From Microcella humidisoli (GTDB lineage: Bacteria > Actinomycetota > Actinomycetes > Actinomycetales > Microbacteriaceae), in assembly GCF_024362325.1 (NCBI RefSeq), contig NZ_CP101497.1:1302001-1366000 (forward strand): DNA of 64,000 nt, written 5' to 3'. The stretch's first letter is position 1. Each line of letters begins with the position of its first letter. Below are positions 15,416-22,802 of this stretch, one piece after another. Under the pieces are notes generated by a model. The model was not told where the DNA came from. It saw only the letters and a program-made list of their open reading frames with translations, and made no database searches. The position numbers and the translations under genes are program-made.

Positions 15416-15895
15416 ATGGCCACGAACGACGACACCACCTCCGCCGGCACCACCCCCGACGACGCCACCCCCGACGCGACGCAGCAGCCGGCCGCGGATG
15501 CGTCGTCGAGCACCGCGGCCCCCGTGAGCCCCGCGCCGGCCGCCTCGCGCTCCCGCGTGCCGACGGCGCTCGCCATCACGGGCGTCGCGGTCGGCTCGGC
15601 GCTGCTGCTCGGCCTCACCTTCGCGGGCGGCGTCGCCCTCGGTCAGGCGCTGCCCGACGGCCGCGGTCCGGGCGGCGTCATCGCGATCGGCCTGCACGGC
15701 GACCGGGGCGGCGAGCAGCTCGAGCGCATCGGCGAGCGGGTCGAGCAGCGCATGGACGAGCGCATGGGTCAGCGCGCCGAGAACCGCGACGAGCGTCGCG
15801 CCCAGTTCGAGCAGTGGCTCGAGGAGCAGGGCATCGACCCGAGCACGATCCCCATGCCGCCGGCGCCCGGCGAGCCCGGCGAGCCCACCGAGTAG
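15416..15895 (+). CDS. Single-pass membrane protein with charged C-terminus
   Basis: This 159-residue protein has a Thr/Asp/Ala-rich N-terminus, one membrane segment around ALAITGVAVGSALLLGLTF, then an extracytoplasmic or cytoplasmic part with a highly charged helical stretch (ERIGERVEQRMDERMGQRAE) and a Pro-rich end. No domain is recognised. GAGGGAGA lies 5-11 nt before the chosen ATG at 15416; an upstream ATG at 15350 would add 22 residues without a ribosome-binding site. The function is unknown. Confidence 0.72.
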   Translation: MATNDDTTSAGTTPDDATPDATQQPAADASSSTAAPVSPAPAASRSRVPTALAITGVAVGSALLLGLTFAGGVALGQALPDGRGPGGVIAIGLHGDRGGEQLERIGERVEQRMDERMGQRAENRDERRAQFEQWLEEQGIDPSTIPMPPAPGEPGEPTE

Positions 15896-15916
15896 CAGCG
15901 CTCGACGTCGGCCGGT

Positions 15917-16588
15917 TCAGTTGTCGAGCGACGCGAACCGGTCGATGTCGGCCTCGGTGCCCGAGACGATGATGAGGTCGTGGTTCGACACCACGGTCTG
16001 CTCCGTGGCGTAGGTGAAGGGCTTGCCGGGGCTCTTCACCCCGACGACGGTGATCTTGTACTTGCTGCGCACTTGCGACTCGGTGAGCGAGAGCCCGCGG
16101 ATGGGCTTCGGCGGGTACATCTTGACGAGCACGAAATCGTCATCGAACTCGATGAAGTCGATCATGCGACCCGAGACGAGGTGCGCGACGCGCTCGCCGG
16201 CCTCGGCCTCGGGGTAGATCACGTGGTTGGCGCCGATGCGGGCGAGGATCTTGCCGTGCGACTGGCTGATGGCCTTCGACCAGATCTGCGGAATCTTGAG
16301 GTCGACGAGGTTCGCGGTGATGAGCACGCTCGACTCGATCGACGAGCCCGTCGCGACGACGGCGATGCTGAACTCGTCGGCGCCGATCTGGCGCAGAGCA
16401 TCCAGCGACCGCGCGTCGGCCTGCACCGCGTGCGTGACCCGTTCGGCCCACTTCTGCACGAGCCCCGCGTCTTCATCGACGGCGAGCACCTCGCGACCGA
16501 GGCGCTGCAGCTGGCCGGCCGTGGCAGCACCGAAGCGCCCGAGGCCGATGACGAGCACGGGAGCGTCGTGGCGGATTCTCTCAACCAA
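15917..16588 (-). CDS. trkA: TrkA/KtrA-type potassium channel regulatory subunit
   Basis: This 223-residue cytosolic RCK protein gates a membrane potassium transporter by binding nucleotide. The N-terminal RCK domain has VIGLGRFGAATAGQLQRLG (Rossmann) and the acidic strand-end VDED. The C-terminal RCK part contains PIRGLSLTESQVR and DLIIVSGTEADI. Its start overlaps the end of the TrkH-like gene by 8 nt, so the two subunits are made as a coupled pair. Confidence 0.92.
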   Translation of the reverse strand: MVERIRHDAPVLVIGLGRFGAATAGQLQRLGREVLAVDEDAGLVQKWAERVTHAVQADARSLDALRQIGADEFSIAVVATGSSIESSVLITANLVDLKIPQIWSKAISQSHGKILARIGANHVIYPEAEAGERVAHLVSGRMIDFIEFDDDFVLVKMYPPKPIRGLSLTESQVRSKYKITVVGVKSPGKPFTYATEQTVVSNHDLIIVSGTEADIDRFASLDN

Positions 16589-18035
16589 CGATGGGCCTCT
16601 CTTCTGCCCGGCGGAACAGCTGCCGGCGCTGACTGGCGGCGAGGGCCGCGGCGAGGGTCACTGTACCAACGCGCCCCGCCCACATGGTGGCCGCGAGCAC
16701 GTACTTCGCCGCATCGGGCAGCTCGTTGCTCGTCAACCCCGTCGACAGCCCGCAGGTGGCGAAGGCGGAGATCACGTCGAACAGCACGTAGTCGAGCGGC
16801 GCCTTCGTGATGTGCAGCACGAGCACCGAGGCCGTGGCGACGATCGTCGCGCCCCACAGCACGATGCTGACCGCGAGGCGCAGCACGTCGTTCGGGATGC
16901 GGCGCCCGAAGGCCTCCATGTCGTCGACGCCGCGCGCCTCGGCGACGGCCGCGAAGAACAGCACGGCGAGCGTGGTCACCTTGATGCCGCCGGCGGTGGA
17001 GGCGGAGCCGCCGCCCACGAACATCAGCATGTCGAGCACGAGCAGGGTCGAGCCGTTCATCTCGCCGATGTCGACCGTGGAGAGTCCGCCCGACCGCGAC
17101 ATGATCGAGGTGAACACCGCGGTCATCGGCCGCACCGGGCCGTCCTGCGCGCCGAGGGTCGCGGGGTTCGTCCACTCGAGCACGGCGATCAGCAGCCCGC
17201 CGACGGCGATCAGGATGAGCGTCGTCCACAGCGTCACACGGGCGTGCAGGGTGAGGCGCGTGCGGGTGCGCAGCCAGCGGCCGAGCGCGAAGATCACCGG
17301 GAAACCGATCGCCCCGAGGAACACCGCGATCGAGAGGACCGACAGCATCCACGGGTCGGTCGCGAAGCGCTCCATGCCCGGCGTGAAGGGCACGAAGCCC
17401 GTGTTCGTGAAGGCGGAGAGGGCGAGGTAGAAGCCCTGCCAGATCGCCGTCCAGAGGTCGAAGCCCTCGAGCAGCAGCCGCGGCACGATGAGCGCGGTGA
17501 TGACCAGCTCGATGACGATCGCGCTCGCGGCGACCGTGAAGAGCAGGCCGCCGATCTCTCCGAGGCGCACGGCCTGCGACTCGGAGACGGGGCCGGCGTG
17601 CACGCGCGCCGCGTTCGTGTCGCTCGCCGCGATGAGCTTGGCGCGCAGTCCGATGCGCCGGGCCACGACGAGGCCCAGGATGCTGGCCATCGTCAGCACG
17701 CCGATGCCGCCGATCTGCATGGCCAGGATGATGACGACGTTGCCGAAGGGCGACCAGTGCGTCGCCATGTCGACCGTGGTGAGACCCGTCACGCAGATGG
17801 CCGAGACGGCGGTGAACACCGCGTCGGCGAGCGGAGTGCCGCCCGTGCCGCTGCCGGCGCGCGCGATCGGCAGGGTCAGCAGCACCGTCGTGATGAGGAT
17901 GAGTGCCGTGAAGATGAGGATCGCGAAGCGCGCGGGCGAGGCGGTAGCCGACTCGCCCAGCCGCGCCCACGCCTGGGCGAGCGGGCTGCTGCGCTCATCG
18001 CGACGGTTGCCGCGGATGCGGTTGCTCGTGGCCAT
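16581..18035 (-). CDS. trkH: TrkH/KtrB family potassium uptake membrane subunit
   Basis: This 484-residue integral membrane protein forms the ion-conducting pore of a Trk/Ktr system. Filter-like segments are visible in the repeated P-loop motifs, for example AICVTGLTTVD, FTNTGFVPF, GGGSASTAGGIKVTT and FATCGLSTGLT. A basic N-terminus precedes the first helix (FAILIFTALILITTVLLTL). GGTGAGGAGC upstream serves as ribosome-binding site. It is paired with the downstream TrkA-like regulator through an 8-nt overlap. Potassium uptake for osmotic balance is the family role. Confidence 0.93.
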   Translation of the reverse strand: MATSNRIRGNRRDERSSPLAQAWARLGESATASPARFAILIFTALILITTVLLTLPIARAGSGTGGTPLADAVFTAVSAICVTGLTTVDMATHWSPFGNVVIILAMQIGGIGVLTMASILGLVVARRIGLRAKLIAASDTNAARVHAGPVSESQAVRLGEIGGLLFTVAASAIVIELVITALIVPRLLLEGFDLWTAIWQGFYLALSAFTNTGFVPFTPGMERFATDPWMLSVLSIAVFLGAIGFPVIFALGRWLRTRTRLTLHARVTLWTTLILIAVGGLLIAVLEWTNPATLGAQDGPVRPMTAVFTSIMSRSGGLSTVDIGEMNGSTLLVLDMLMFVGGGSASTAGGIKVTTLAVLFFAAVAEARGVDDMEAFGRRIPNDVLRLAVSIVLWGATIVATASVLVLHITKAPLDYVLFDVISAFATCGLSTGLTSNELPDAAKYVLAATMWAGRVGTVTLAAALAASQRRQLFRRAEERPIVG

Positions 18036-18092
18036 CGATGCTCCTCACCGGCCTGCAGACCGCGTGCAATGGTACTCCCGGGCTGGGCTGAC

Positions 18093-18098
18093 TAGCCT
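18093..18098 (+). promoter_or_regulatory. Leaderless -10 box TAGCCT for the ArsR gene
   Basis: TAGCCT, then GGTGGC (6 nt), then the ATG at 18105. Confidence 0.6.
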
Positions 18099-18104
18099 GG
18101 TGGC

Positions 18105-18593
18105 ATGGCCGACATCTTCGACGTGATCGCCGACGCCACCCGTCGCGAACTGCTGCAGCACTTGCTCGACGCCTCGCTGCGGGGTGAGGGCGGAACGGGC
18201 GAGCTCAGTGTGGGCGAGCTCGTCGAGCGCATGGATGCGACGCAGCCGACCGTCTCGAAGCACCTCAAGGTGCTGCGCGACCACGGGCTCGTGACGGTGC
18301 GCGAGGAGGGGCAGCACCGCTACTACGCGGTCGACCCCGCGCCGCTCGAAGACGTCGAAGACTGGATCATCCCGTTCCTCAGCGCCGACTTCGACCCCGA
18401 GGGCGGCTCGCCGGTGTTCGCCGCGTGGTCGGGTGCCGACGTCGCCGGTGCGGGCAGCACCGTGGGCCGGGTGGCCGCCGATGCCTCGCACCAGGCACGG
18501 TCGATCATCGAGGGCGCGCAAGAGAAGCTGCACGACGTGCAGGAGGCCGTGACGAAGCGGCTGCCGTGGAAGAACCACGACGAAGCCCGCTGA
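18105..18593 (+). CDS. ArsR family transcriptional regulator
   Basis: This 162-residue winged-helix repressor opens with DVIADATRRELLQHLL, then the recognition region ATQPTVSKHLKVLRDHGLV and wing QHRYYAVDPAPL. No metal-binding CVC motif is seen in the recognition helix. The C-terminal part (about 90-162) is a charged, probably helical extension with ASHQARSIIEGAQEKLHDVQEAV, longer than in minimal ArsR proteins. It is divergent from the trkHA pair. The ligand is unknown. Confidence 0.87.
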   Translation: MADIFDVIADATRRELLQHLLDASLRGEGGTGELSVGELVERMDATQPTVSKHLKVLRDHGLVTVREEGQHRYYAVDPAPLEDVEDWIIPFLSADFDPEGGSPVFAAWSGADVAGAGSTVGRVAADASHQARSIIEGAQEKLHDVQEAVTKRLPWKNHDEAR

Positions 18594-18610
18594 CCCCTCC
18601 TTCGGGCGTC

Positions 18611-18639
18611 TTTACACGAGTCACACCAGCCCCTACTCT
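18611..18639 (+). promoter_or_regulatory. Vegetative-type promoter for the BldC-like gene
   Basis: -35 TTTACA (18611-18616) and -10 TACTCT (18634-18639) are separated by exactly 17 nt, about 60 nt before the BldC-like start. Confidence 0.6.
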
Positions 18640-18698
18640 GAACTCCGTGCACACGCGCCACGAGGGCGCTGCGTGCGTGAGCGACAGGATGACTGCCG

Positions 18699-18893
18699 AT
18701 GGCCCGGGATCTCTCTGAGGTGCGGTTTCTCACCGTCGCCGAAGTGGCCGACATGATGCGGGTCTCAACGATGACCGTGTACCGCATGGTGCACTCCGGC
18801 GAGCTGCCCGCGATCCGTTTCGGGCGCAGCTTCCGCATCCCCGAATCTGCTGTCGCCTCGGCCATCGAGACGCCCATCGCCGACGTCGGCTAG
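18699..18893 (+). CDS. BldC-like helix-turn-helix protein
   Basis: This 64-residue MerR/excisionase-type DNA-binding protein has FLTVAEVADMMRVSTMTVYRM as helix-turn-helix and GELPAIRFGRSFRIPESAV as wing. It is the family of the actinobacterial developmental regulator BldC and of small 'excisionase' annotations, but is a chromosomal core gene here, far from the island. It lies directly ahead of the bS22 gene, the same order as Rv0500A-Rv0500B in M. tuberculosis. The vegetative-type promoter upstream is well formed. Confidence 0.88.
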   Translation: MARDLSEVRFLTVAEVADMMRVSTMTVYRMVHSGELPAIRFGRSFRIPESAVASAIETPIADVG

Positions 18894-18917
18894 ACTCGGT
18901 CGGTACATGACACGGTC

Positions 18918-18943
18918 CTGAACGGGCCGTTGCTCCCGTTCAG
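18918..18943 (+). promoter_or_regulatory. 9-bp hairpin in the leader of the bS22 gene
   Basis: CTGAACGGG and CCCGTTCAG form a perfect 9-bp stem with an 8-nt loop, ending 20 nt before the bS22 ATG. It lacks a T-run. It could be a protein- or ribosome-responsive leader; this is inference. Confidence 0.5.
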
Positions 18944-18963
18944 TCGACGATCAGAGGATTTCC

Positions 18964-19062
18964 ATGGGTTCTGTCATCAAGAAGCGCCGCAAGCGGATGG
19001 CCAAGAAGAAGCACCGCAAGCTGCTGCGCAAGACGCGTCACCAGCGTCGCAACAAGAAGTAG
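18964..19062 (+). CDS. Small ribosomal protein bS22 (AURKAIP1/COX24 domain)
   Basis: This 32-residue, extremely basic protein begins [19 protein letters not shown] and continues [13 protein letters not shown]. It matches the tiny actinobacterial ribosomal protein bS22, which binds near the decoding region of the small subunit. AGAGGA lies 5 nt before the ATG. The BldC-like gene precedes it by 70 nt and a terminator follows it, so the two may share a transcript. It has a small stable hairpin in its leader. Confidence 0.92.
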   Translation: MGSVIKKRRKRMAKKKHRKLLRKTRHQRRNKK

Positions 19063-19078
19063 GGCATCCGCCCGCGCG

Positions 19079-19109
19079 AAGCGCTCGACCCCGAGGGGTC
19101 GGGCGCTTT
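19079..19109 (+). terminator. Terminator after the bS22 gene
   Basis: A long stem AAGCGCTCGACCCC / GGGGTCGGGCGCTT (one G-T pair, tight loop) is followed by TTC, 17 nt after the bS22 stop. It also faces the end of the convergent HAD gene. Confidence 0.75.
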
Positions 19110-19111
19110 CG

Positions 19112-19855
19112 TCATTCGCGGGACAAGCGGCGGGATGCTGCCGGCCGGTCGTGCATGACCGGCCAGCCGCGCGCCTGCGCGTAGCGGGCCAGCGCGGCGT
19201 CGGGGTTGACGACCTGCTGGTGGCCGACGAGCTCGAGCAGCGGGATGTCGTTGCGCGAGTCGCTGTACGCCCAGCAGTCGGCGAGCTGCACACCGCGATC
19301 GCCCGCCAGCAGTGCGGCCGCGTCGGCCTTGTGCCCGCCGTGCATGACCGGCCCGAGCAGAGCGCCCGTGAACACGCCGTCGACGCTCTCGATGCGCGTG
19401 CCGATCGCGCCCGAGAGTCCGAGCCGTTCGGCGATGACGCGCGCGCACGCCTCGGGTGTGGCTGTGATGAGCCAGACCTCGTGCCCCTGCGCCCGGTGCT
19501 CGTGGGCGCGCGCGACCACCGCGGGCAGCAGAAGCCGGCTGAGGTAGACGTCGTAGGCCTCGACCGCGATCTCTTCGAGCTCGGCGACCGAGTGTCCGGC
19601 GATGAGCTCGAGCGCACGATCGCGCACGGCGAGCTGGTGCTGGTGGTTCTCGCCCACCGAGGTGAACCGCGCCTGCTGCCAGGCGAAGCGGCTGAGATCG
19701 CGCCAGCCGAGGTGACCGCGCCGCCAGGCGATGCGCCCCAGGTGGTACACGCTCGCGCCGCGCAGGAGGGTGTTGTCGACGTCGAAGAACGCGAGCGCCG
19801 GCGCGGGCGCGGAAGGGTGCTCGCCGGGGCCGGCGTCGCTGACGGGGGTGGGCAT
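19112..19855 (-). CDS. HAD-IB family hydrolase (SerB-like phosphatase)
   Basis: This is a haloacid-dehalogenase-superfamily phosphatase of 247 residues. Motif I is FFDVDNTLL (catalytic Asp 25 and Asp 27), motif II LITATPE, and motif III/IV YSDSRNDIPLLELVG. The cap between motifs I and II is helical, as in the HAD-IB group that includes Rv0505c (annotated SerB1). Its substrate is not known. I chose the ATG at 19855 because a TATGCT box lies 7 nt upstream; an ATG at 19867 would add four residues. It is divergent from the glutaredoxin gene, as in the related neighbourhood of M. tuberculosis. Confidence 0.88.
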   Translation of the reverse strand: MPTPVSDAGPGEHPSAPAPALAFFDVDNTLLRGASVYHLGRIAWRRGHLGWRDLSRFAWQQARFTSVGENHQHQLAVRDRALELIAGHSVAELEEIAVEAYDVYLSRLLLPAVVARAHEHRAQGHEVWLITATPEACARVIAERLGLSGAIGTRIESVDGVFTGALLGPVMHGGHKADAAALLAGDRGVQLADCWAYSDSRNDIPLLELVGHQQVVNPDAALARYAQARGWPVMHDRPAASRRLSRE

Positions 19856-19862
19856 CCCGACC

Positions 19863-19868
19863 AGCATA
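19863..19868 (-). promoter_or_regulatory. Leaderless -10 box TATGCT for the HAD gene
   Basis: On the minus strand TATGCT, then 7 nt (GGTCGGG), then the ATG ending at 19855. Confidence 0.5.
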
Positions 19869-19878
19869 GGCAGGTGCC

Positions 19879-19884
19879 TAGGCT
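19879..19884 (+). promoter_or_regulatory. Leaderless -10 box TAGGCT for the glutaredoxin gene
   Basis: TAGGCT, then GGGGGC (6 nt), then the GTG at 19891. Confidence 0.6.
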
Positions 19885-19890
19885 GGGGGC

Positions 19891-20145
19891 GTGCCCTCTG
19901 TGACCGTGACCCTCATCGGCAAGCCCGGCTGCCACCTGTGCGACGACGCGCGCGCGGTCGTCGACGAGGTGCTGCAGGGCCGCGAGGGCGTCGCGCTCGT
20001 CGAGCGCTCGATCCTCGACGACGCCGAGCTGCACGATCGCTACTGGGACGAGATTCCCGTCGTGCTCATCGACGACGCCGTGCACACCATCTATCGAGTG
20101 GATGCCGAGCGCCTGCGGGCGGCGCTCGCCGAGAGGGGGCACTGA
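19891..20145 (+). CDS. Glutaredoxin-like protein
   Basis: This 84-residue thioredoxin-fold protein has the redox motif CHLC (Cys 14, Cys 17) right after the first strand (VTLIGKPG) and the cis-Pro region DEIPVVLIDD. It is of the Rv0508 type, found beside the SerB1-like gene in many actinobacteria. Since actinobacteria mostly use mycothiol, glutathione is unlikely to be its partner; that is inference. The stop TGA shares its last base with the ATG of the SRAP gene (TGATG), so translation is coupled. Confidence 0.88.
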   Translation: MPSVTVTLIGKPGCHLCDDARAVVDEVLQGREGVALVERSILDDAELHDRYWDEIPVVLIDDAVHTIYRVDAERLRAALAERGH

Positions 20146-20858
20146 TGTGCGGTCGCTATGCCAACACCAAGAGCGGTGAAGAGCTCGGGCAGTACTTCGA
20201 GGCCGATGAGGTCGACGAGGTCGCGATGCCCCCGAGCTGGAACATCGCGCCGACGCAGCAGGTGCCGGTCGTCGTCGACCGCGTGCCGAAAGATGACCCC
20301 GACGGGATGCCCTCGCGCCTGGTGACCGCGGCGCGCTGGTCGCTCGTGCCGCGGTGGGCGACCGAGCTCGCCTCGAAGTACCCCACGTTCAACGCGCGCA
20401 GCGAGACCGTGCACGAGAAGAGCACGTTCAAGAACGCGCTCGTGCGCTCGCGGGCCATCCTCCCCGCCGACGGCTACTACGAGTGGCACACCGTGGGCGC
20501 GACCAAGACGCCGCACTACATCACCGACCCCGAGGCGGGAGAGCTCGCCTTCGCGGGCCTCTACTCGTGGTGGCGGGCACCGTTCCCCGAGGGCGGCACG
20601 CCGACGCCGTGGGTGCTGACCGCGACGATGCTGACCCGTCCGGCGCACGGACCGGCGGCGAGCATCCACGACCGTGCCCCCGTCATGCTGCCGCGCGAGG
20701 TGTGGGACGAATGGCTCGACCCCACTGTGGAGGGCGATCAGGATCTCGTGGAGATGGTCGTGCACGAGAGCGAGCAGGTTCTCGAGAGGCTCGACCTGCA
20801 CCCCGTTGCGCCGCTGAAGGGCGACGGCCCTCAGCTCATCGAGCCGATCGACGCCTAG
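20145..20858 (+). CDS. SRAP domain protein (HMCES/YedK family)
   Basis: This 237-residue protein shields abasic sites in single-stranded DNA by forming a covalent link through its N-terminal cysteine. Key residues are present: Cys 2 (exposed after Met removal), Asn 83 in FNARSE, Glu 113 in GYYEW and His 175 in SIHDRAPVM. It is coupled to the glutaredoxin gene by a 1-nt overlap. The photolyase and Nei/Lhr genes elsewhere in the window also serve DNA repair, but not in one operon. Confidence 0.93.
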   Translation: MCGRYANTKSGEELGQYFEADEVDEVAMPPSWNIAPTQQVPVVVDRVPKDDPDGMPSRLVTAARWSLVPRWATELASKYPTFNARSETVHEKSTFKNALVRSRAILPADGYYEWHTVGATKTPHYITDPEAGELAFAGLYSWWRAPFPEGGTPTPWVLTATMLTRPAHGPAASIHDRAPVMLPREVWDEWLDPTVEGDQDLVEMVVHESEQVLERLDLHPVAPLKGDGPQLIEPIDA

Positions 20859-20874
20859 CGCGGGTGCGCCGATC

Positions 20875-21399
20875 TCAGCACTGCCCCCATAGGCCGAGCC
20901 CGTCGGCCTGGGCGTTGCGCTCAGCGGCGACGAGATCGTCGTAGTACCGGTCGTTCGGCTCGAACAGCACGGCCTCGGCGAAGCCCTGCGCGACGAGCTC
21001 GTAGTTGACGAAGGTGCCGTCTGCGGTGAACAGGTACATCAACTCGCGGTCGTACGGGTCGCGCGGGTCGCGGTCGTAGGCGTAGGCGAGCGTGCTGCCC
21101 GGCGGTGCGAGCGCGGCAAGCGCCGCCTCGGCCTCGGGCCCGAAGCACTCCACATCGGGGTAGACCTCGGGCGTGTCGATGCCGACGAGGCGCACGCGCA
21201 GCTCGACGCCATCGACGTCGAGCCGCAGGGTGTCGCCGTCAGTGATGCTCGTGACCGTTCCCGTGCCCTCGGCTGTGGCAGCGGGGGAGCCGGGCTGCGC
21301 CGGGGCGGTCGTGCCGCCCGAGGCCAGGCAGCCGTCGAGCGAGCCGATGACGCCGATGAGCGCGACGACCACGAGCGGGCGCAGGGCGTCGGCGATCAT
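20875..21399 (-). CDS. Thermonuclease-family (SNase) lipoprotein
   Basis: This secreted or membrane-anchored nuclease has 174 residues. The N-terminal signal ends in a lipobox-like LDGC (Cys 24), so it is probably a lipoprotein. The SNase domain has SITDGDTLRL, VRLVGIDTPEV with the first catalytic Arg, ECFGPEAEAAL with the catalytic Glu, and RDPYDRELMYLF with the second Arg. The C-terminal GLGLWGQC is typical. A leaderless -10 box lies upstream. It probably degrades extracellular DNA for nutrients. Confidence 0.9.
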   Translation of the reverse strand: MIADALRPLVVVALIGVIGSLDGCLASGGTTAPAQPGSPAATAEGTGTVTSITDGDTLRLDVDGVELRVRLVGIDTPEVYPDVECFGPEAEAALAALAPPGSTLAYAYDRDPRDPYDRELMYLFTADGTFVNYELVAQGFAEAVLFEPNDRYYDDLVAAERNAQADGLGLWGQC

Positions 21400-21405
21400 G
21401 CTGTG

Positions 21406-21411
21406 AGGCTA
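21406..21411 (-). promoter_or_regulatory. Leaderless -10 box TAGCCT for the thermonuclease gene
   Basis: On the minus strand TAGCCT, then CACAGC (6 nt), then the ATG ending at 21399. Confidence 0.6.
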
Positions 21412-21483
21412 CCCGGCACCCCCTGACACCCGCGGGGCGCGGGGTTAGGCTGGCGGCGGTCGACCGGGCAGCGAAGGAGCACC

Positions 21484-21990
21484 ATGGCACGAGCATCGTC
21501 GGGCGGCATCGACCCCCGGTATCCCGCAGGCTTCCAGCGCGGCGGCCCCGGTGCGGCCCCCGTGGTCGACGAAGGCGTCGCCCGCGGCGCTGCGCCCGCC
21601 CCGAGCCGCGCGGCCGCCCCGCGCGCCGAGCGCGCCGAGCCCGCCCGACTGTCGGGCGAGAGCATGCCGCTCGACGCCCTCGACGCTGCCCCCGACGAGC
21701 GCCACTTCGAACTCATCGTGGCGGGCAACCCGTGGCTGCGCGCGGTCTGGCTGGTCGGCACCCTCGCGGTGCTCGCGGGCTTCGCGCTCACCGTGTACGC
21801 CGAGTTCGCGTTCAGCGTGCCGCCCGCCTCGGGCATCTACGACCCGAGCGTCTACGTCGTGCCGCGCATCGCCGAGGCCGTGGCCCAGCCGCTCGTCATC
21901 GCGGGCGTCATCGCCCTCGTGGCCGCGACCGCGCTGCGCATCGTCGCCTGGCGTCCGAGCCGCATTCGCGAGGTCATCAGCGAACGCTAG
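21484..21990 (+). CDS. Membrane protein with two hydrophobic segments
   Basis: This 168-residue protein has a Gly/Ala/Pro-rich, probably disordered N-terminal half (about 1-70) and two membrane segments near LRAVWLVGTLAVLAGFAL and QPLVIAGVIALVAATALRI. The C-terminus is basic (WRPSRIREVISER). GAAGGAG lies just before the ATG, and a TAGGCT box at 21444-21449 may be its -10. No family is recognised. Confidence 0.75.
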   Translation: MARASSGGIDPRYPAGFQRGGPGAAPVVDEGVARGAAPAPSRAAAPRAERAEPARLSGESMPLDALDAAPDERHFELIVAGNPWLRAVWLVGTLAVLAGFALTVYAEFAFSVPPASGIYDPSVYVVPRIAEAVAQPLVIAGVIALVAATALRIVAWRPSRIREVISER

Positions 21991-21999
21991 CGGCGGTGG

Positions 22000-22791
22000 T
22001 CAGCGCTGGCAGCTCGGGCAGAACCACGTGATGCGCTCGGTCAGAGCGTCGTCTCCGAGGAGTCCGCGACGGATGCGCGTGCCGCAGCGGCGGCAGGGCT
22101 GGCCGTCGCGGTGCGCGACCCAGAGGCGCTCGCCGCGGCGCGTATTGCCCGTCGTCGTGCGCTCGTCGCGATCGCGGTTGGCGCGGATGAGGCGCACGCC
22201 GAGGTCGAGAGCCGCCGCGGCATCCACCGCGCCGACGGGCGTCTCGGGCAGCACGCCGCGCAGGAAGAGCAGCTCGTTGCGGTAGTCGTTGCCGAAGCCG
22301 GCGACAGTGCGCTGGTCGAGCAGTGCGAGGCCGATGGGCCGCTCGGGGTCAGCGGTGAGGCGCCGCAGGGCCTCGTCGCGATCGAAGTCGGGCCCGAGCG
22401 GGTCGGGCCCGAGGTACCCGACCACGTCGTCTTCCGCGTCGCGGGCGACGAGCTCGAGCTCGCCGAGGGCGAAGCCCACGGCCTGCCACGGCGCGCCCGA
22501 GGTCGCCGTCGTCTCGAGCACCATGCGCGCCTCGAAGGCGGGGCGCCGCCAGCGCTCGCCGAGCCGCATGACGTGCCAGACGCCTTCCATCTTCAGGTGC
22601 GAGTGCACCGTCACGTCGCCGATGCGCATGAGCAGGTGCTTGCCGAGGGCGACGACCTCGTCGACCCGCTCGCCGCTGAGGTCGGCGGTCGCGAAGCGCG
22701 GCACGCGCACGTCGCTGCGCAGCACGGTCTGGCCGGCGAGCGCGGCGTGCAGTCGCGCCGCCGCACGGTGGATGGTGTCGCCCTCGGGCAT
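22000..22791 (-). CDS. nei: Nei/Fpg family DNA glycosylase/AP lyase
   Basis: This base-excision-repair enzyme removes oxidised bases and nicks the abasic site. The 263-residue protein begins MPEGDTIHRAA, exposing the catalytic Pro 2 and Glu 3 after Met removal. It has LGKHLLMRIGD, GNDYRNELLFLRG and a C-terminal zinc finger (CRRCG and CPSC). It lies 11 nt after lhr on the same strand, as for Rv3297 (nei) and Rv3296 (lhr) in M. tuberculosis. Confidence 0.93.
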   Translation of the reverse strand: MPEGDTIHRAAARLHAALAGQTVLRSDVRVPRFATADLSGERVDEVVALGKHLLMRIGDVTVHSHLKMEGVWHVMRLGERWRRPAFEARMVLETTATSGAPWQAVGFALGELELVARDAEDDVVGYLGPDPLGPDFDRDEALRRLTADPERPIGLALLDQRTVAGFGNDYRNELLFLRGVLPETPVGAVDAAAALDLGVRLIRANRDRDERTTTGNTRRGERLWVAHRDGQPCRRCGTRIRRGLLGDDALTERITWFCPSCQR

Positions 22792-22802
22792 GGCCTGGTC
22801 CC

